Shown: positions 42,429-52,092, counted from the first letter of the stretch. The stretch: 64,000 bases of DNA from Halomonas sp. S3-1-1 (GCF_023757625.1 NZ_JALGBZ010000002.1:248001-312000); one strand, 5' to 3'. Made by a program: numbers and translations. Notes: generated by a model not told the origin, from the sequence alone.

Positions 42429-43270
42429 GAGGCTTTTCGGGGTGAAAGGCTGTAGGGCGGGCGCTCAGGCGCGCGCTTTCGCGGTACGCAGATCGGGCGG
42501 CCGCTTTCCGGATCATTGAGAACCTGGGCGTCGAGTTCGAACACGCGCTTGAGGTTCTCGGCGGTGAAGACTTCGCCAGGCGCGCCCTGAGTCACGATGT
42601 GCCCGTCGCGCATTAGCACCAGGCAGTCGGCGTAGGCGGCGGCCAGGTTCAGGTCGTGCAGTACCAGCAGCAGCGTGCGGCTCTTCTCGTGGGCGAGCCG
42701 CGACAAAAGCTCCAGAAGATCCACCTGTACCTTCAAATCCAAAAAGGTGGTGGGCTCGTCGAGCAGGATCAGGTCGGTTTGCTGGGCCAGCACCATGGCA
42801 ATCCAGCAGCGCTGGCGCTGGCCGCCGGAGAGCGCATCGACACCGCGCTCGGCAAAGGCGCCAACGTCGGTGTAGGCCATCGCCTCGCGCACGGCCTCCT
42901 CATCCTGGCGGCTGTTTTTCTGCCATAACCCCTGGTGAGGAAAGCGACCCATGCCGACCAGTTGGCGAACGCTCAAGCCTTCTGGTGCCACCGGGCCCTG
43001 AGGCAGAATTCCCAGGCGCTTGGCCACCTCGCGGGTAGGGCGCTGGTGAATGTCCTTGCCGTCCAGATAGACCTGCCCGGCGCTGGGGGCGAGCGTACGC
43101 GCCAGGGTCTTGAGCAGTGTCGACTTGCCGCAGCCGTTGGGGCCCAAAAGCACGGTAAGACGGCTTTCCTCGATGGCGATATCCACCCCTTTCAGCACGG
43201 GCTCGACATCGTAGCCGGCGCGAAGGCCAGCGCCGGTCAGGCGAGAAAGTGGGGGCGAAGAGAGCGTCAT
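42425..43270 (-). CDS. Siderophore ABC importer ATPase (second system)
   Basis: A 281-residue FepC/FhuC-like ATPase. It has Walker A GPNGCGKST near residue 43, the signature LSGGQRQRCWIAM near 146 and Walker B LILLDEPTTFLD near 166. Cognate permeases and binding protein are on the far side of the IutA-like receptor (45738-48834). It diverges from the receptor across 293 bp that contain a Fur-box candidate, and it is followed by the coupled ferredoxin-like gene. Confidence 0.93.
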   Translation of the reverse strand: MTLSSPPLSRLTGAGLRAGYDVEPVLKGVDIAIEESRLTVLLGPNGCGKSTLLKTLARTLAPSAGQVYLDGKDIHQRPTREVAKRLGILPQGPVAPEGLSVRQLVGMGRFPHQGLWQKNSRQDEEAVREAMAYTDVGAFAERGVDALSGGQRQRCWIAMVLAQQTDLILLDEPTTFLDLKVQVDLLELLSRLAHEKSRTLLLVLHDLNLAAAYADCLVLMRDGHIVTQGAPGEVFTAENLKRVFELDAQVLNDPESGRPICVPRKRAPERPPYSLSPRKAS

Positions 43271-43448
43271 GGGCGGGCTCGTGCAGTCAGCGAACGGAGC
43301 AAACCCTAGGATAAAAAATTCCCATTTTCAATATTTTCCCGTCTTTGCGCCTTCTTCTGGTACGACATATCGCTACACATTAAAGGGCATTAGCGCACGA
43401 ATGAGTCGAACGCGGTGTTCCATTTTATAGAAAATAAGGGTCTAATAT

Positions 43449-43467
43449 GCGCAATACAATCATTATC
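43449..43467. promoter_or_regulatory. Candidate Fur box between ATPase and IutA-like receptor
   Basis: Nineteen bases ending aatcattatc match the Fur consensus at 13 of 19 positions, with a perfect right half. The box can serve both divergent genes. The rest of 43271-43563 holds AT-rich promoter-like sequence and no gene. Confidence 0.55.
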
Positions 43468-43563
43468 ATTTAGATGCTCGTTTAATGCGGGTATTTGCGC
43501 GCGCCAACACAAGGCACATCGAAAAGCGGTTAAAAAAGCTGTTAAAAAAAGGGGTAGGACAAG

Positions 43564-45702
43564 GTGAATATCGATAAACGCATGGCCATCTGGCCAACGG
43601 TCACCCTCGCCGGGCTGGTGGCGGCGACGCAGGGCTTTGCTCAACAAACCGAATCGGGTGAACCGGTTAGCCGCAGCAGCGCTGAGCCGACCATGGTGGT
43701 CACTGCCTCGCGCACCAATGCAACCGTGGAGGACTCGCCGCAGACGGTGCGCATCATTAGCGAGGAGGAGATCACCCAGCAGCGCCAGATGACCAGCGAC
43801 TCGTCTCAGATCCTCAGCAACCTGCTGCCGTCCTACTCACCCAGCCGCCAGAAGATGAGCGGCAGCGGCGAGACGCTGAGAGGCCGCACGCCGCTGATCC
43901 TGATCGACGGTATTCCCCAGTCCAACCCGCTGCGCCCGACCGGGCGCGAAGCGCACGCCATCGATTTCTCGATGGTCGAGCAGATCGAGGTGATCCAGGG
44001 CGCCAACGCCACCAACGGCGTGGGCGCGGCGGGCGGGGTGATCAACCTGATCACCAAGCGCCCGGAACCCGGCTCCTTCAACCAGTACGTGGAGGGCCAA
44101 GTCACCACGCCCACTAGCGAGCTCGACGGCGAGACGCTGAGCTACAAGGCGGGCTACGGCGTGAGCGGCAACAGCGGCGACGTGGATTATTTGTTTTCGG
44201 CAAGCGTTGAAGACCAGGGGCTGTTTCTGGACGGCAACGGCGACGCGGTCGGGGTGGACAACACCCAGGGCGATCTCATGGATTCGCGCTCGTATGATCT
44301 GCTGGGCAAGCTCGCCTACTGGATCGACGACGACCAGCGCCTGCAGTTCACGCTCAACCACTATGATATCGAAGGCCACAACGACTACGTAAGCGTCACC
44401 GGCGACCGCGCGAACGGCGTGGTCACGACCTCGCGGCGCGGCACCCCCGAAGGCGATGCGCCCTACAACCGGGTGTGGACGACCGGGCTTGGCTACGACC
44501 ATTTCGATCTGGCCGGCATGCAGCTCAGCGCCCAAGCGTTCTACCAGGACTACGAGGCGCTGTTCGGCGCAACCGACTCGGCGACCTTCCAGGACCCGGC
44601 GCTGGCGCCGGTGGGCACCTACTTCGACCAGACCCTAGCGGCGACCACCAAGTTCGGCACCAAGGTCTCGCTGACCCGTGACGACCTGTGGGACGAACGC
44701 CTGAAGGTAACCCTGGGCTTCGATACGCTGTTCGATGAAACCGAGCAGTACCTGTACACCAGCGATCGCACCTACGTGCCGCCCACCGACTACACCGATC
44801 TCTCGCCGTTCGTGCAGGCCGACCTGCGCCCGGTCGACTCGCTTCTGCTCTCCGCCGGTGCGCGCTACGAGTACGCCAAGCTCGACATCGATAGCTACCG
44901 CACCGTGGCGGCCAACAACGGCGTGGCGGTGGAAGGCGGTGACCCGAGCTTCAACGAAACGCTCTATAACCTGGGCGCGGTCTGGAGCCCGGTCGAGCAC
45001 TGGAGCCTGTTCGCCAACTACTCCGAAGGCTTCTCGATTCCGGACGTGGGGCGCGCGCTTCGCGGCATCAGCACGCCGAATCAGTCCGTTGGCAGCATCG
45101 ATAACCTCGCACCGATCGTCACCGACAACATCGAGACCGGGGTACGCTTCGAGAACGGCCGCCTGGCGGCGGAGCTCAGCTACTACGAATCCTCGTCGGA
45201 TTTCGGCAGCCGCCTGACCGAGATCGACGACGTCTTCTACATGCAGCGCCAGGAGACCGAGATCAAGGGCGTCGAGGCCGCGCTGGACTACCAGTTCACC
45301 GACCGCCACTCCGGCCGGGTGGCCTACTCGCGCATGGACGGGCGCTATGACAGCAACGAGGACGGAAACCTGGATGCCAAGCTCTCGGGGCTCGATGTCT
45401 CGCCGGATCGCCTGACCGCCAGCTGGTCAGCGAACTGGACCGATGACCTCTCCACCTTCGTGCAGGCCAACTACGCCTTCGATGAAACCTTCGATGAGGC
45501 GAACCGCGAGTTCGACGGCTACCTGCTGATGGACGCGGCAATCGGCTATCAACTGCCAGTCGGCCAGATGAACGTCGGGGTGTCCAACCTGCTCGACGAG
45601 CAGTACGTGACCTACTACTCGCAGAGCGCGCTGGTCAACGACGAGCGCTACTTCGCCGGTCGCGGGCGCACGTTAACGCTGGGCTATCGTCTGGAGTTCT
45701 AG
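43564..45702 (+). CDS. TonB-dependent siderophore receptor, IutA-like
   Basis: A 712-residue outer-membrane receptor with signal peptide and TonB-box TMVVTASR. The plug contains LRGRTPLILIDGIPQSN and VEQIEVIQGANATNG. Barrel segments DGNGDAVGVDNTQG, LFANYSEGFSIPD, DAAIGYQLPVGQMNVGVSNL and GRGRTLTLGY parallel E. coli IutA (aerobactin receptor), from memory. The protein ends in LEF, a proper barrel terminus. The start is GTG 43564, after an aggaca-type site; ATG 43582 is an alternative. A hydroxamate or citrate-type siderophore is likely, inferred from resemblance. Confidence 0.9.
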   Translation: MNIDKRMAIWPTVTLAGLVAATQGFAQQTESGEPVSRSSAEPTMVVTASRTNATVEDSPQTVRIISEEEITQQRQMTSDSSQILSNLLPSYSPSRQKMSGSGETLRGRTPLILIDGIPQSNPLRPTGREAHAIDFSMVEQIEVIQGANATNGVGAAGGVINLITKRPEPGSFNQYVEGQVTTPTSELDGETLSYKAGYGVSGNSGDVDYLFSASVEDQGLFLDGNGDAVGVDNTQGDLMDSRSYDLLGKLAYWIDDDQRLQFTLNHYDIEGHNDYVSVTGDRANGVVTTSRRGTPEGDAPYNRVWTTGLGYDHFDLAGMQLSAQAFYQDYEALFGATDSATFQDPALAPVGTYFDQTLAATTKFGTKVSLTRDDLWDERLKVTLGFDTLFDETEQYLYTSDRTYVPPTDYTDLSPFVQADLRPVDSLLLSAGARYEYAKLDIDSYRTVAANNGVAVEGGDPSFNETLYNLGAVWSPVEHWSLFANYSEGFSIPDVGRALRGISTPNQSVGSIDNLAPIVTDNIETGVRFENGRLAAELSYYESSSDFGSRLTEIDDVFYMQRQETEIKGVEAALDYQFTDRHSGRVAYSRMDGRYDSNEDGNLDAKLSGLDVSPDRLTASWSANWTDDLSTFVQANYAFDETFDEANREFDGYLLMDAAIGYQLPVGQMNVGVSNLLDEQYVTYYSQSALVNDERYFAGRGRTLTLGYRLEF

Positions 45703-45737
45703 CGTCAGGATGATCGCGAAGGCTTGGCGCGTTCCGT

Positions 45738-46757
45738 CTATCGCGTTCTATAAAGCAGGTAGACGAAAAAGGGCGCGCCGATGCCGGCCACGAAGATTCC
45801 CGCCGGCAGGTCCTTGGGCAGAAAGGCGACCCGCCCCAGCAGGTCGGCGCAGAGCACGATGAGCGCGCCGACCAGCGCAGCGGCGGGCACAAGCCTTGCC
45901 AGATGACGACCGGTTAGCCTTGCCGCGAGATGCGGCGCCATCAGCCCAACGAAGCTCAAGCCCCCGGCAAAGGCCACCGCCGCGCCGGCCAGCACCACGC
46001 TGCAGGCTAAAAGCGCCAGCCGGCTGCGCGTGATGGCCACCCCGAGCCCCAGCGCCACGTCGTCGCCCAGCACCATGGCATCGGCGTGACGGGCAAGCAT
46101 CAAGCAAACCGGCAGCGTCACCAAAAGCCAAGGCAGTAGCCCCCGCACATCGTACCACTGCGCGCCGTAAAGGCTGCCGGTGAGCCAGACGTAGGCCGCC
46201 ATGGCCGCCGCGTCGTCGCCGATCACGATCATCATCGTCGTCCCCGCGCCCAGCGCCGCTACCAGACCAATCCCCACCAGCACCATGCGCGTCGGGCGAA
46301 TGCCCCGTTGCCAGCTCAGCCCGGTCACTGCAAAGGCCGCAGCCAGCGCGCCGAGCATTGCCGCCACGGGCAGCCAGTGGATGCTCAGGGTCGACCCCAG
46401 CAGCGCCAGAAACGCCACCGCGGCGAAGGCGGCGCCGCTGGTGATGCCGATCACGTCCGGCGAGGCCAACGGGTTGCGCACGATCGCCTGCAACAGCGCC
46501 CCGGCCACGGCCAGCGCTGCGCCAACCAGCACCGCCAGCGCGATGCGCGGCAGACGAAGCTCCCAGACGATGAAGGCGATGTCACTTTTTGACGGCGCGA
46601 TTAACGCCTCGGCCACTCGGGCCGGCGAGGTCGGAAAACTGCCCAGACACAGCGACAGCGTCGCACTGGCGATCAATAGTAGAAAAAGCGCTAGCAGCGT
46701 GGCGCGAAAGGAGGCGAGCGCGGCGGGCGCTGTGCGCGAAGAAGCGTTCATGTTCAT
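45738..46757 (-). CDS. FecCD-family siderophore ABC permease (FecD-like)
   Basis: A 339-residue permease. The blocks VWELRLPRIALAVL, GALLQAIVRNPLASPDVIGI and FAGGLSFVGLMAPHLAARL are visible. ATG 46757 overlaps the stop of the upstream permease gene (ATGA). A longer apparent frame reaching 47798 is an out-of-frame reading of that gene and not a fusion. It converges with the IutA-like receptor, 35 bp away. Confidence 0.92.
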   Translation of the reverse strand: MNMNASSRTAPAALASFRATLLALFLLLIASATLSLCLGSFPTSPARVAEALIAPSKSDIAFIVWELRLPRIALAVLVGAALAVAGALLQAIVRNPLASPDVIGITSGAAFAAVAFLALLGSTLSIHWLPVAAMLGALAAAFAVTGLSWQRGIRPTRMVLVGIGLVAALGAGTTMMIVIGDDAAAMAAYVWLTGSLYGAQWYDVRGLLPWLLVTLPVCLMLARHADAMVLGDDVALGLGVAITRSRLALLACSVVLAGAAVAFAGGLSFVGLMAPHLAARLTGRHLARLVPAAALVGALIVLCADLLGRVAFLPKDLPAGIFVAGIGAPFFVYLLYRTR

Positions 46758-47758
46758 TGGGCGGCCAGCCTGCGCCTTGCCAGGTAAATGAAGAAGGGGG
46801 TGCCGAGCAGCGCGGTCATCACGCCCACGGGTACTTCCTGGGGCGGCATCACGAAGCGCGCGGCGACGTCCGCCAGCAGCAGCAGCGCCCCACCAAGCAG
46901 CGCGCAGGCGGGTAGCAGCCAGCGGTGGTCGACTCCGAAGAGCCCGCGCGCCATGTGCGGCACGATCAAGCCCACGAAACCGATCATCCCCGCCAGCGCC
47001 ACGGAGCTTCCCGCCAGCACGATGACCGCCGCGCCCAGCAGCAGCTTGGTGGTCGTCGCCGACATGCCAAGGCCTGTGACCAGGTCGTCGCCCAGCAGCA
47101 GTGCGTTGGCGCGCCCGGCGAGCAGCGCGCTGAGTATGAGGCCGCCCAGAAACAGCGGTAGCAGCGGCGCCACCAGGTGTAGATCGCGCCCGGACACCGA
47201 GCCCGCCAGCCAGTAAAGCACGCTCTCGAAACTCTGCTGATCGATCACCAGAAGCCCCTGGCTGAACGACACGAACAGCGCCGTGACCGCGACGCCGGCC
47301 AGCACCACGCGAAGCGGGGAGAACTCCCCCTGGCGGCCGCGGGCCAGCGCCACCACCAGGCCGGCCGCTAACAGGGCGCCTAAAAGCGCCGCCCAGACGA
47401 TCTGCCCCGGCGTGCTCAGCGGCGCAAGCGACACCGCCACCACCACGAAGAACATGGCGCCGGCGTTGATGCCCAGAATCCCGGGAGAGGCGAGCGGGTT
47501 GCGGGTCACGGTCTGCATCAAAGCCCCCGCTACGGCAAGGCTCGCGCCGACCAGCGCGGCCACGCAGGCTCGCGGGATGCGCTCGGTGAGCAGGATGATC
47601 TGATCTACCCGGCCCGGGTCGTAGTGGAAAAGTGCCTGGGGCAGGGCGCTCAAGGCGATTGGCGTGGTGCCCAGCATCACGCTTGCCAGAAACGCCGCCA
47701 GCAGCGCAAGCGCGCCTACAAGCAGCCCGAGCGCCCGGCTCGATGTATGGCTCAGCAT
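46754..47758 (-). CDS. FecCD-family siderophore ABC permease (FecC-like)
   Basis: A 334-residue permease. It has LTERIPRACVAALVGASLAVAG near residue 55, ALMQTVTRNPLASPGILGI after it, and LAGMIGFVGLIVPHMARGL near residue 255. Its start overlaps the binding-protein stop by about 7 bp, and its stop overlaps the next permease by 4 bp, so the three genes form a tight operon. Confidence 0.92.
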   Translation of the reverse strand: MLSHTSSRALGLLVGALALLAAFLASVMLGTTPIALSALPQALFHYDPGRVDQIILLTERIPRACVAALVGASLAVAGALMQTVTRNPLASPGILGINAGAMFFVVVAVSLAPLSTPGQIVWAALLGALLAAGLVVALARGRQGEFSPLRVVLAGVAVTALFVSFSQGLLVIDQQSFESVLYWLAGSVSGRDLHLVAPLLPLFLGGLILSALLAGRANALLLGDDLVTGLGMSATTTKLLLGAAVIVLAGSSVALAGMIGFVGLIVPHMARGLFGVDHRWLLPACALLGGALLLLADVAARFVMPPQEVPVGVMTALLGTPFFIYLARRRLAAQ

Positions 47759-48834
47759 GGGGCGTTCTCCCTACCGGCCGCGCAGGCGCTTTCGCCAAAC
47801 GCGGCAGGGCGAAGCTGGTAATGGCGGTAAAGGTCGTCGAGCATGGCGTTGGCGGCCAGAATGCCGCCGCCCATCATCCAGCTGACCGGCTCGACCTCGA
47901 ATACCCGGTCGCGCTCGACCGCCGTCAGCCGCTGCCAAAGCGGATGCGCCGACCAGCGGCGGTAGTTGTCGGCGATGGCCGGGTCATCCGGCTCGAGCAG
48001 CACGAACATCACGTCGGCGTCCAGCACCGGAATGTTCTCCGGGCTTGTCAGCTTCATCCCCCAGCTTTGGGCGGTCAGCGTCTTGGGCTGTGCAAAGCCC
48101 AGCTCACTAAGAATCGAGCCGGCGAAGCCGCTGGTGTAGATACGCAGGTGATCGCTCTTGAAGCGCACCACCGCCACCTTTTGCGGCCACTCGCTGCCGA
48201 AGTGCTCCATGATCTGGCGGCGAAAGTCGGCGACTCGCGCACCCCAGCGCGCAAGCAGCGCCTCGGCGCGCGCCTCGCGCCCGGTGGCCTCGGCCATTTG
48301 GCTCAGCGTGATCTTGAAATCGAACACCGTGGGCATGGAAAGCGTCGGCGCGATGGCGCGCAGAAGCGGGGCGACCCGGGCGTGGCGAAAGTCGCTGGCA
48401 ACGATCAGCTCGGGGGAAAGCCAGGCGATCTTCTCGAGATTGGGCTGGGTTTCGAGGCCCACGTGCTCCACCCCGGCCAGATCGTCTCGCAGGTAGCGAT
48501 ACATCGGCCGCTCGAGCCATGAATCCACCACGCCGATGGGCGTGAGTCCCAGCGCCACGGCGTTGTCCGTCGCCCCCTGAAAAAGCGTGACGATGCGCGG
48601 GGTCTCGCGTGAGGAGGCGTCGCGCACCAATGTATCGCGCACTGACGCATCGTGTGCCAAGGTGTCGGCCGAAAGCGCCATAACGCCCGGGGCTGCCAGC
48701 AGGGCGCCAAGCCCCGTGCAAACGGTGAGAAGCCGACGGCGTGTAAGGCCGTCGTCGCGAAGGCGCGGTGTGATCGCCACGAAGGGTACCCAATCAAAAG
48801 AGGCGATGTTGTCACGCGCTAGAGGAGAATGCAA
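47752..48834 (-). CDS. Siderophore-binding periplasmic protein, FhuD/FecB-like, Tat signal
   Basis: A class III binding protein of up to 360 residues. A twin-arginine signal LTRRRLLTVCTG with hydrophobic core is visible, as in E. coli FhuD. VEHVGLETQPNLEKIAWLSPELIVAS matches the FhuD/FecB core. The start is doubtful. TTG 48834 has no ribosome-binding site; GTG 48780 lies closer to the signal peptide and is a good alternative. It follows azlD by only 19 bp and could be read from the azlC promoter or from one inside azlD. It begins the binding protein-permease-permease unit. Confidence 0.87.
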   Translation of the reverse strand: MHSPLARDNIASFDWVPFVAITPRLRDDGLTRRRLLTVCTGLGALLAAPGVMALSADTLAHDASVRDTLVRDASSRETPRIVTLFQGATDNAVALGLTPIGVVDSWLERPMYRYLRDDLAGVEHVGLETQPNLEKIAWLSPELIVASDFRHARVAPLLRAIAPTLSMPTVFDFKITLSQMAEATGREARAEALLARWGARVADFRRQIMEHFGSEWPQKVAVVRFKSDHLRIYTSGFAGSILSELGFAQPKTLTAQSWGMKLTSPENIPVLDADVMFVLLEPDDPAIADNYRRWSAHPLWQRLTAVERDRVFEVEPVSWMMGGGILAANAMLDDLYRHYQLRPAAFGESACAAGRENAPC

Positions 48835-48853
48835 AGCGTTATCAGGCGTTATG

Positions 48854-49192
48854 CTAAGCGATGAGCGAAGCGCTCAACACCGTAATGCCAAACACCGCGA
48901 CCCCCGCCGCCACCGGCCAGCCAAGCGAGCGGGTGCGCCGCCAAACCAGCACCGTAGCGAAAAGCCCCAGCGCGGTGGCAAGCCAGGACGTGGCGTTGGG
49001 GTTGACTGGCACGATCGACACGCCCAGCACGGCGGCGATCATCAGGGGGCCGAGAATGGCCAGCCACTCCGGCAGCGGCGTGGGGCCATCGCTTTGATCG
49101 AGCCGGCGCTGCATCCAGAGAAACGGCGCCACGCGAATCAACAGCGTGCCGAGTGCCGACAGCGCCACGGCGATCCAGAGCTCGATACTCAT
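48854..49192 (-). CDS. azlD: AzlD-family branched-chain amino acid exporter subunit
   Basis: A 112-residue membrane protein with about four hydrophobic segments. LWIAVALSALGTLLIRVAPFL and PLMIAAVLGVSIVP are typical of AzlD/YgaH. AzlC and AzlD form a two-component exporter for branched-chain or related amino acids. It overlaps azlC by 4 bp. Confidence 0.9.
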   Translation of the reverse strand: MSIELWIAVALSALGTLLIRVAPFLWMQRRLDQSDGPTPLPEWLAILGPLMIAAVLGVSIVPVNPNATSWLATALGLFATVLVWRRTRSLGWPVAAGVAVFGITVLSASLIA

Positions 49193-49923
49193 GCGCGCCT
49201 CCTGGCGGAAAACCGCACCGCGTAAAAGCACAGCGCCCCGCACGCCGCCCCCAGCGGAATCGCGACGTTGCTGGCGCCGATCAGCGTCAGCGCAAGCGAC
49301 GCGATAATCGTGGCGAGCAGCGCCAGCGACCAGCGCAGGTCGACAAAACGCGGCGCGGTCATGGCAAGAAACAGCGCCGGCAGGGCGAAGGGCATGATTT
49401 CGCCCAGCAGCGGCCAGTACGCGGTCACCGCCTCGCCGGCCACCGCGCCCACCACGGTGCCTACCACCCAAACCGCCCAGGCCATCAGCGCGCAGCCTAA
49501 AAACCAGCCGAACCGCCGCGCGGGGTCGAGCGCCGGGAGTCTCGTCAGCGCCAAGGCGAAGACCTGATCGGTCAGCCCGTGCATCAGCCAGAGCCAGTGG
49601 CGGCTTCGGGGCAGCAGCGCGGCCAGGTTCGGGCCATACACCAGGTGGCGCGCGTTGATCAGCAGCGTCAACGCCACGACCAGCCAAAGCGGCGCGCCGG
49701 TGGCGATCATGCCCACAAACAGAAACTGCGAGGCGCCGGCGTAAATCAGAAGCGAAATCGCTGCCGCTTCGAACGTCGTAAAGCCCGCCTGGGTCGCCAC
49801 CAGCCCGAACGACAGCGATACCGGTATGTAGCCGCCCAGCAGCGGAATGCCCTCGCGCGCGCCCTGAAGGGTGGCGTGCCAAATGGCGTGGGGGCGGGCA
49901 CTGGATTCGGTGGACGCGCGCAT
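49189..49923 (-). CDS. azlC: AzlC-family amino acid exporter subunit
   Basis: A 244-residue membrane protein of the AzlC/YgaZ family. GIPLLGGYIPVSLSFGLVA near residue 25 and LLIYAGASQFLFVGM, with an INARHLVYG motif near residue 88, match the family. It is upstream partner of azlD and lies 134 bp downstream of an XRE-cupin regulator on the same strand, so the three probably form one regulated unit. Confidence 0.92.
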   Translation of the reverse strand: MRASTESSARPHAIWHATLQGAREGIPLLGGYIPVSLSFGLVATQAGFTTFEAAAISLLIYAGASQFLFVGMIATGAPLWLVVALTLLINARHLVYGPNLAALLPRSRHWLWLMHGLTDQVFALALTRLPALDPARRFGWFLGCALMAWAVWVVGTVVGAVAGEAVTAYWPLLGEIMPFALPALFLAMTAPRFVDLRWSLALLATIIASLALTLIGASNVAIPLGAACGALCFYAVRFSARRRA

Positions 49924-49993
49924 GGGACCTCGATGCCTTTGAGCTGTTATTAGTGGTGCGTAATAAGCGGTAGCGGGTGGTGCGTGATAGTGA

Positions 49994-50044
49994 TTGGTAC
50001 GTGGTAGCGAGTGGTACGTGGTAGCGAGTGGTACGTGGTAGCGA
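49994..50044. repeat. Three 17-bp tandem repeats upstream of azlC
   Basis: Three direct copies of a 17-bp unit like gtggtacgtggtagcga, the first with one changed base. They are preceded by more degenerate copies back to about 49952. The repeat lies between the regulator gene and azlC, in the probable leader. Confidence 0.85.
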
Positions 50045-50057
50045 TTGACGCGAATGG

Positions 50058-50570
50058 TTAGTGGTAAGTAATGGTGACGAGCAGCGTGGCGCGCTCGTGT
50101 TGGGTGCGATAAAAATGCGGTCGGTCGGCGTTGAATCGAGCGCTGTCACCGGGGGCCAGCGTGCGCAGTGCGCCGTGTTCACCCGCCTCGATATGCCCGC
50201 TAATGACGAACAGCGTCTCGACGGTGTTTGGGGTGTGCCCTTCGGCCTGGCGCTCGGTATGGGGTGCGAACCCCATCCAATAAGCATCGACCTGGGGCGT
50301 GCCCTGACCCTGCTCGATCAGCGTGAGCTGTACGTCGTCGTCGCCCAGCACCTCGTCGACCGGCGCAATTAGGGCGCCGAAGGGCACTCCGAGCTGCACC
50401 GCCAGGCGCCAGATCGTGTCCAGCGTCGGGTTGCCGTTGCCTTGCTCGAGCCGGCTCAGGTTGGACTTGGCCATACCCGCCGCGCTTGCCAGCTGGCTCA
50501 GCGACAGCCCGCGCGCCAAGCGCAAACGCTGAAGGTGCGCGCCCAGCGTGCGTAGCGTCTCTTCTTTCAT
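50058..50570 (-). CDS. XRE-family regulator with C-terminal cupin domain
   Basis: A 170-residue regulator. The helix-turn-helix lies at residues 10-65 (LRLARGLSLSQLASAAGMAKSNLSRLE), and a cupin barrel at about 90-165 (VETLFVISGHIEAGEHG and LAPGDSARFNADRPHFY). Such XRE-cupin proteins commonly control adjacent amino-acid transport genes, here azlCD. The start at 50570 follows a region with short A/T-rich promoter-like sequence. Confidence 0.87.
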   Translation of the reverse strand: MKEETLRTLGAHLQRLRLARGLSLSQLASAAGMAKSNLSRLEQGNGNPTLDTIWRLAVQLGVPFGALIAPVDEVLGDDDVQLTLIEQGQGTPQVDAYWMGFAPHTERQAEGHTPNTVETLFVISGHIEAGEHGALRTLAPGDSARFNADRPHFYRTQHERATLLVTITYH

Positions 50571-50644
50571 GGTGAACCGTTCGCGAATTTAGCGTCGTGC
50601 TATTTTTGCAGTGTTCTTTTTAGAGAACGCTTTATATAAGAAAC

Positions 50645-50680
50645 GTTTTATAAAAAGAACGCCGGGTCGTCAACCCGGCG
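50645..50680 (-). terminator. Intrinsic terminator for sstT
   Basis: On the minus strand, the stem cgccgggt / acccggcg is followed by ttctttttat. It sits downstream of the sstT stop and before the regulator promoter region. Confidence 0.85.
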
Positions 50681-50730
50681 TGGCTAATAAAACGAAGAGA
50701 GGAGATAAATGGCAGGCGCGGAGTGATAAA

Positions 50731-51951
50731 TCAGGCGGCTGGTTTTTTCGCGCGGCAGGCAGCGGCGGTAAAGAGCACGTCGGTCGAGGAGTTCAGCGCG
50801 GTCTCGGTGGCGTCCTGTACCACGCTGATCACGAAACCGATCGCCACGGCCTGCATTGCCACTTCCGTCGAGATGCCGAAAAGACTCGCCGCCATGGGAA
50901 TCAGCATCAGCGAGCCGCCGGCCACGCCGGAAACCCCACAGGCGGCCAGCGCCGAGACCACGCACAGCAGCAGCGCGGTCGGAAAGTCGACGCCGATGCC
51001 AAGGGTATGGGTCATGGCCAGCGTGATCACGGTAATGGTGATCGCCGCACCGCACATGTTGATGGTCGCGCCCAGCGGTATCGAGATCGAGTAGGTGTCG
51101 GCGTCGAGATCCAGCCGGCGGCAAAGTTCCAGGTTCACCGGAATATTGGCCGCGGAGCTTCGGGTGAAAAAGGCGGTGATGGCGCTTTCTCGCAGGCAGG
51201 TCAACACCAGCGGGTAGGGGTTTCGCCGGGTCACAATGTAGACCAGCAGCGGATTGGTGATGAGCGCGACCACACCCATGCAGCCCACGATGATTCCCAA
51301 GAGCTGGGCGTACTTGAGCAGCGCCGAGACGCCGGACTCCGCGAGCGTTCCCGCCACCAGGCCGAAGATGCCCAGCGGCGCCAGACGAATCACCAGCGTA
51401 ACGAGCTGGGTGACCGCCCCGGAGAGATCCGAAAGCGCCCGGCGCGTAGTGTCGCTTGCCTGACGCAGTGCAAGCCCCAGGCCCACCGCCCACACCAGAA
51501 TGGCCACGAAGTTGGCCTCCATCAGCGCGCTGACCGGATTGGCGATCGCGTTGAGCAGCAGGTCGCGCAGCACGCCGATGATGTCGCCCGGCGGGTTGCC
51601 ATCGGCACGAGGCGCATCGAGCGCAAGCTCGGTGGGCATCAAAAAGCTCGCGCTCACCGCAATCAATGCCGCGATCAGCGTGCCGATGACGTAAAGCGCC
51701 AGCACCGAGCGTATCTGGGTGGGTCGGCCCTTTTGGTGAGCCGCGATTGCCGCCATCACGAGCACGAACACCAGAATCGGCGCGACCGCCTGCAGCGCGC
51801 TGATGAATAGCTGGCCAAGTAGTGCCACGCGGGTCGCCACCGCCGGCGAAAGTAGCGCCAGCGCAACGCCGGCGGCGATACCGATGAGAATTTGAGAAAT
51901 CAGGCCCAGCCGTAATAAAGGCCGAAGCGCCGCTTGGGCAGTCGCAATCAT
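50731..51951 (-). CDS. sstT: Sodium/serine-threonine symporter SstT
   Basis: A 406-residue DAACS-family carrier. [16 protein letters not shown] at the N-terminus, a serine-rich [19 protein letters not shown] loop near residue 275, [17 protein letters not shown] near residue 300 and a final [15 protein letters not shown] are the SstT landmarks. It imports serine and threonine with sodium. It has its own terminator. Confidence 0.93.
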   Translation of the reverse strand: MIATAQAALRPLLRLGLISQILIGIAAGVALALLSPAVATRVALLGQLFISALQAVAPILVFVLVMAAIAAHQKGRPTQIRSVLALYVIGTLIAALIAVSASFLMPTELALDAPRADGNPPGDIIGVLRDLLLNAIANPVSALMEANFVAILVWAVGLGLALRQASDTTRRALSDLSGAVTQLVTLVIRLAPLGIFGLVAGTLAESGVSALLKYAQLLGIIVGCMGVVALITNPLLVYIVTRRNPYPLVLTCLRESAITAFFTRSSAANIPVNLELCRRLDLDADTYSISIPLGATINMCGAAITITVITLAMTHTLGIGVDFPTALLLCVVSALAACGVSGVAGGSLMLIPMAASLFGISTEVAMQAVAIGFVISVVQDATETALNSSTDVLFTAAACRAKKPAA

Positions 51952-52092
51952 TGCAAAGCTCTTGGTCAGTCAGGACAAGGCGCCGACGCGCTGCGCGACG
52001 CTCGCGAAAGGCGGGCATTCTAGCAGCGAAGGGGCAGGGCAGGGGCATTACGAGAAAAAAACGACGCAGGCGTCTTTAAAGAGCGAACACAA

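Noticed and set aside
45738-47798. Apparent 686-aa permease fusion on the minus strand
   Set aside because: The first half is an out-of-frame reading of the upstream permease. The true gene starts at 46757, with an ATGA overlap.
49994-50044. CRISPR-like repeat
   Set aside because: The 17-bp units abut with no spacers and there are no cas genes, so this is a simple tandem repeat. No CRISPR array was seen in the window.
48854-50287. Apparent 477-aa protein on the minus strand
   Set aside because: Only the last 112 residues (AzlD) are real. The rest is a frame through the 17-bp repeats and azlC.
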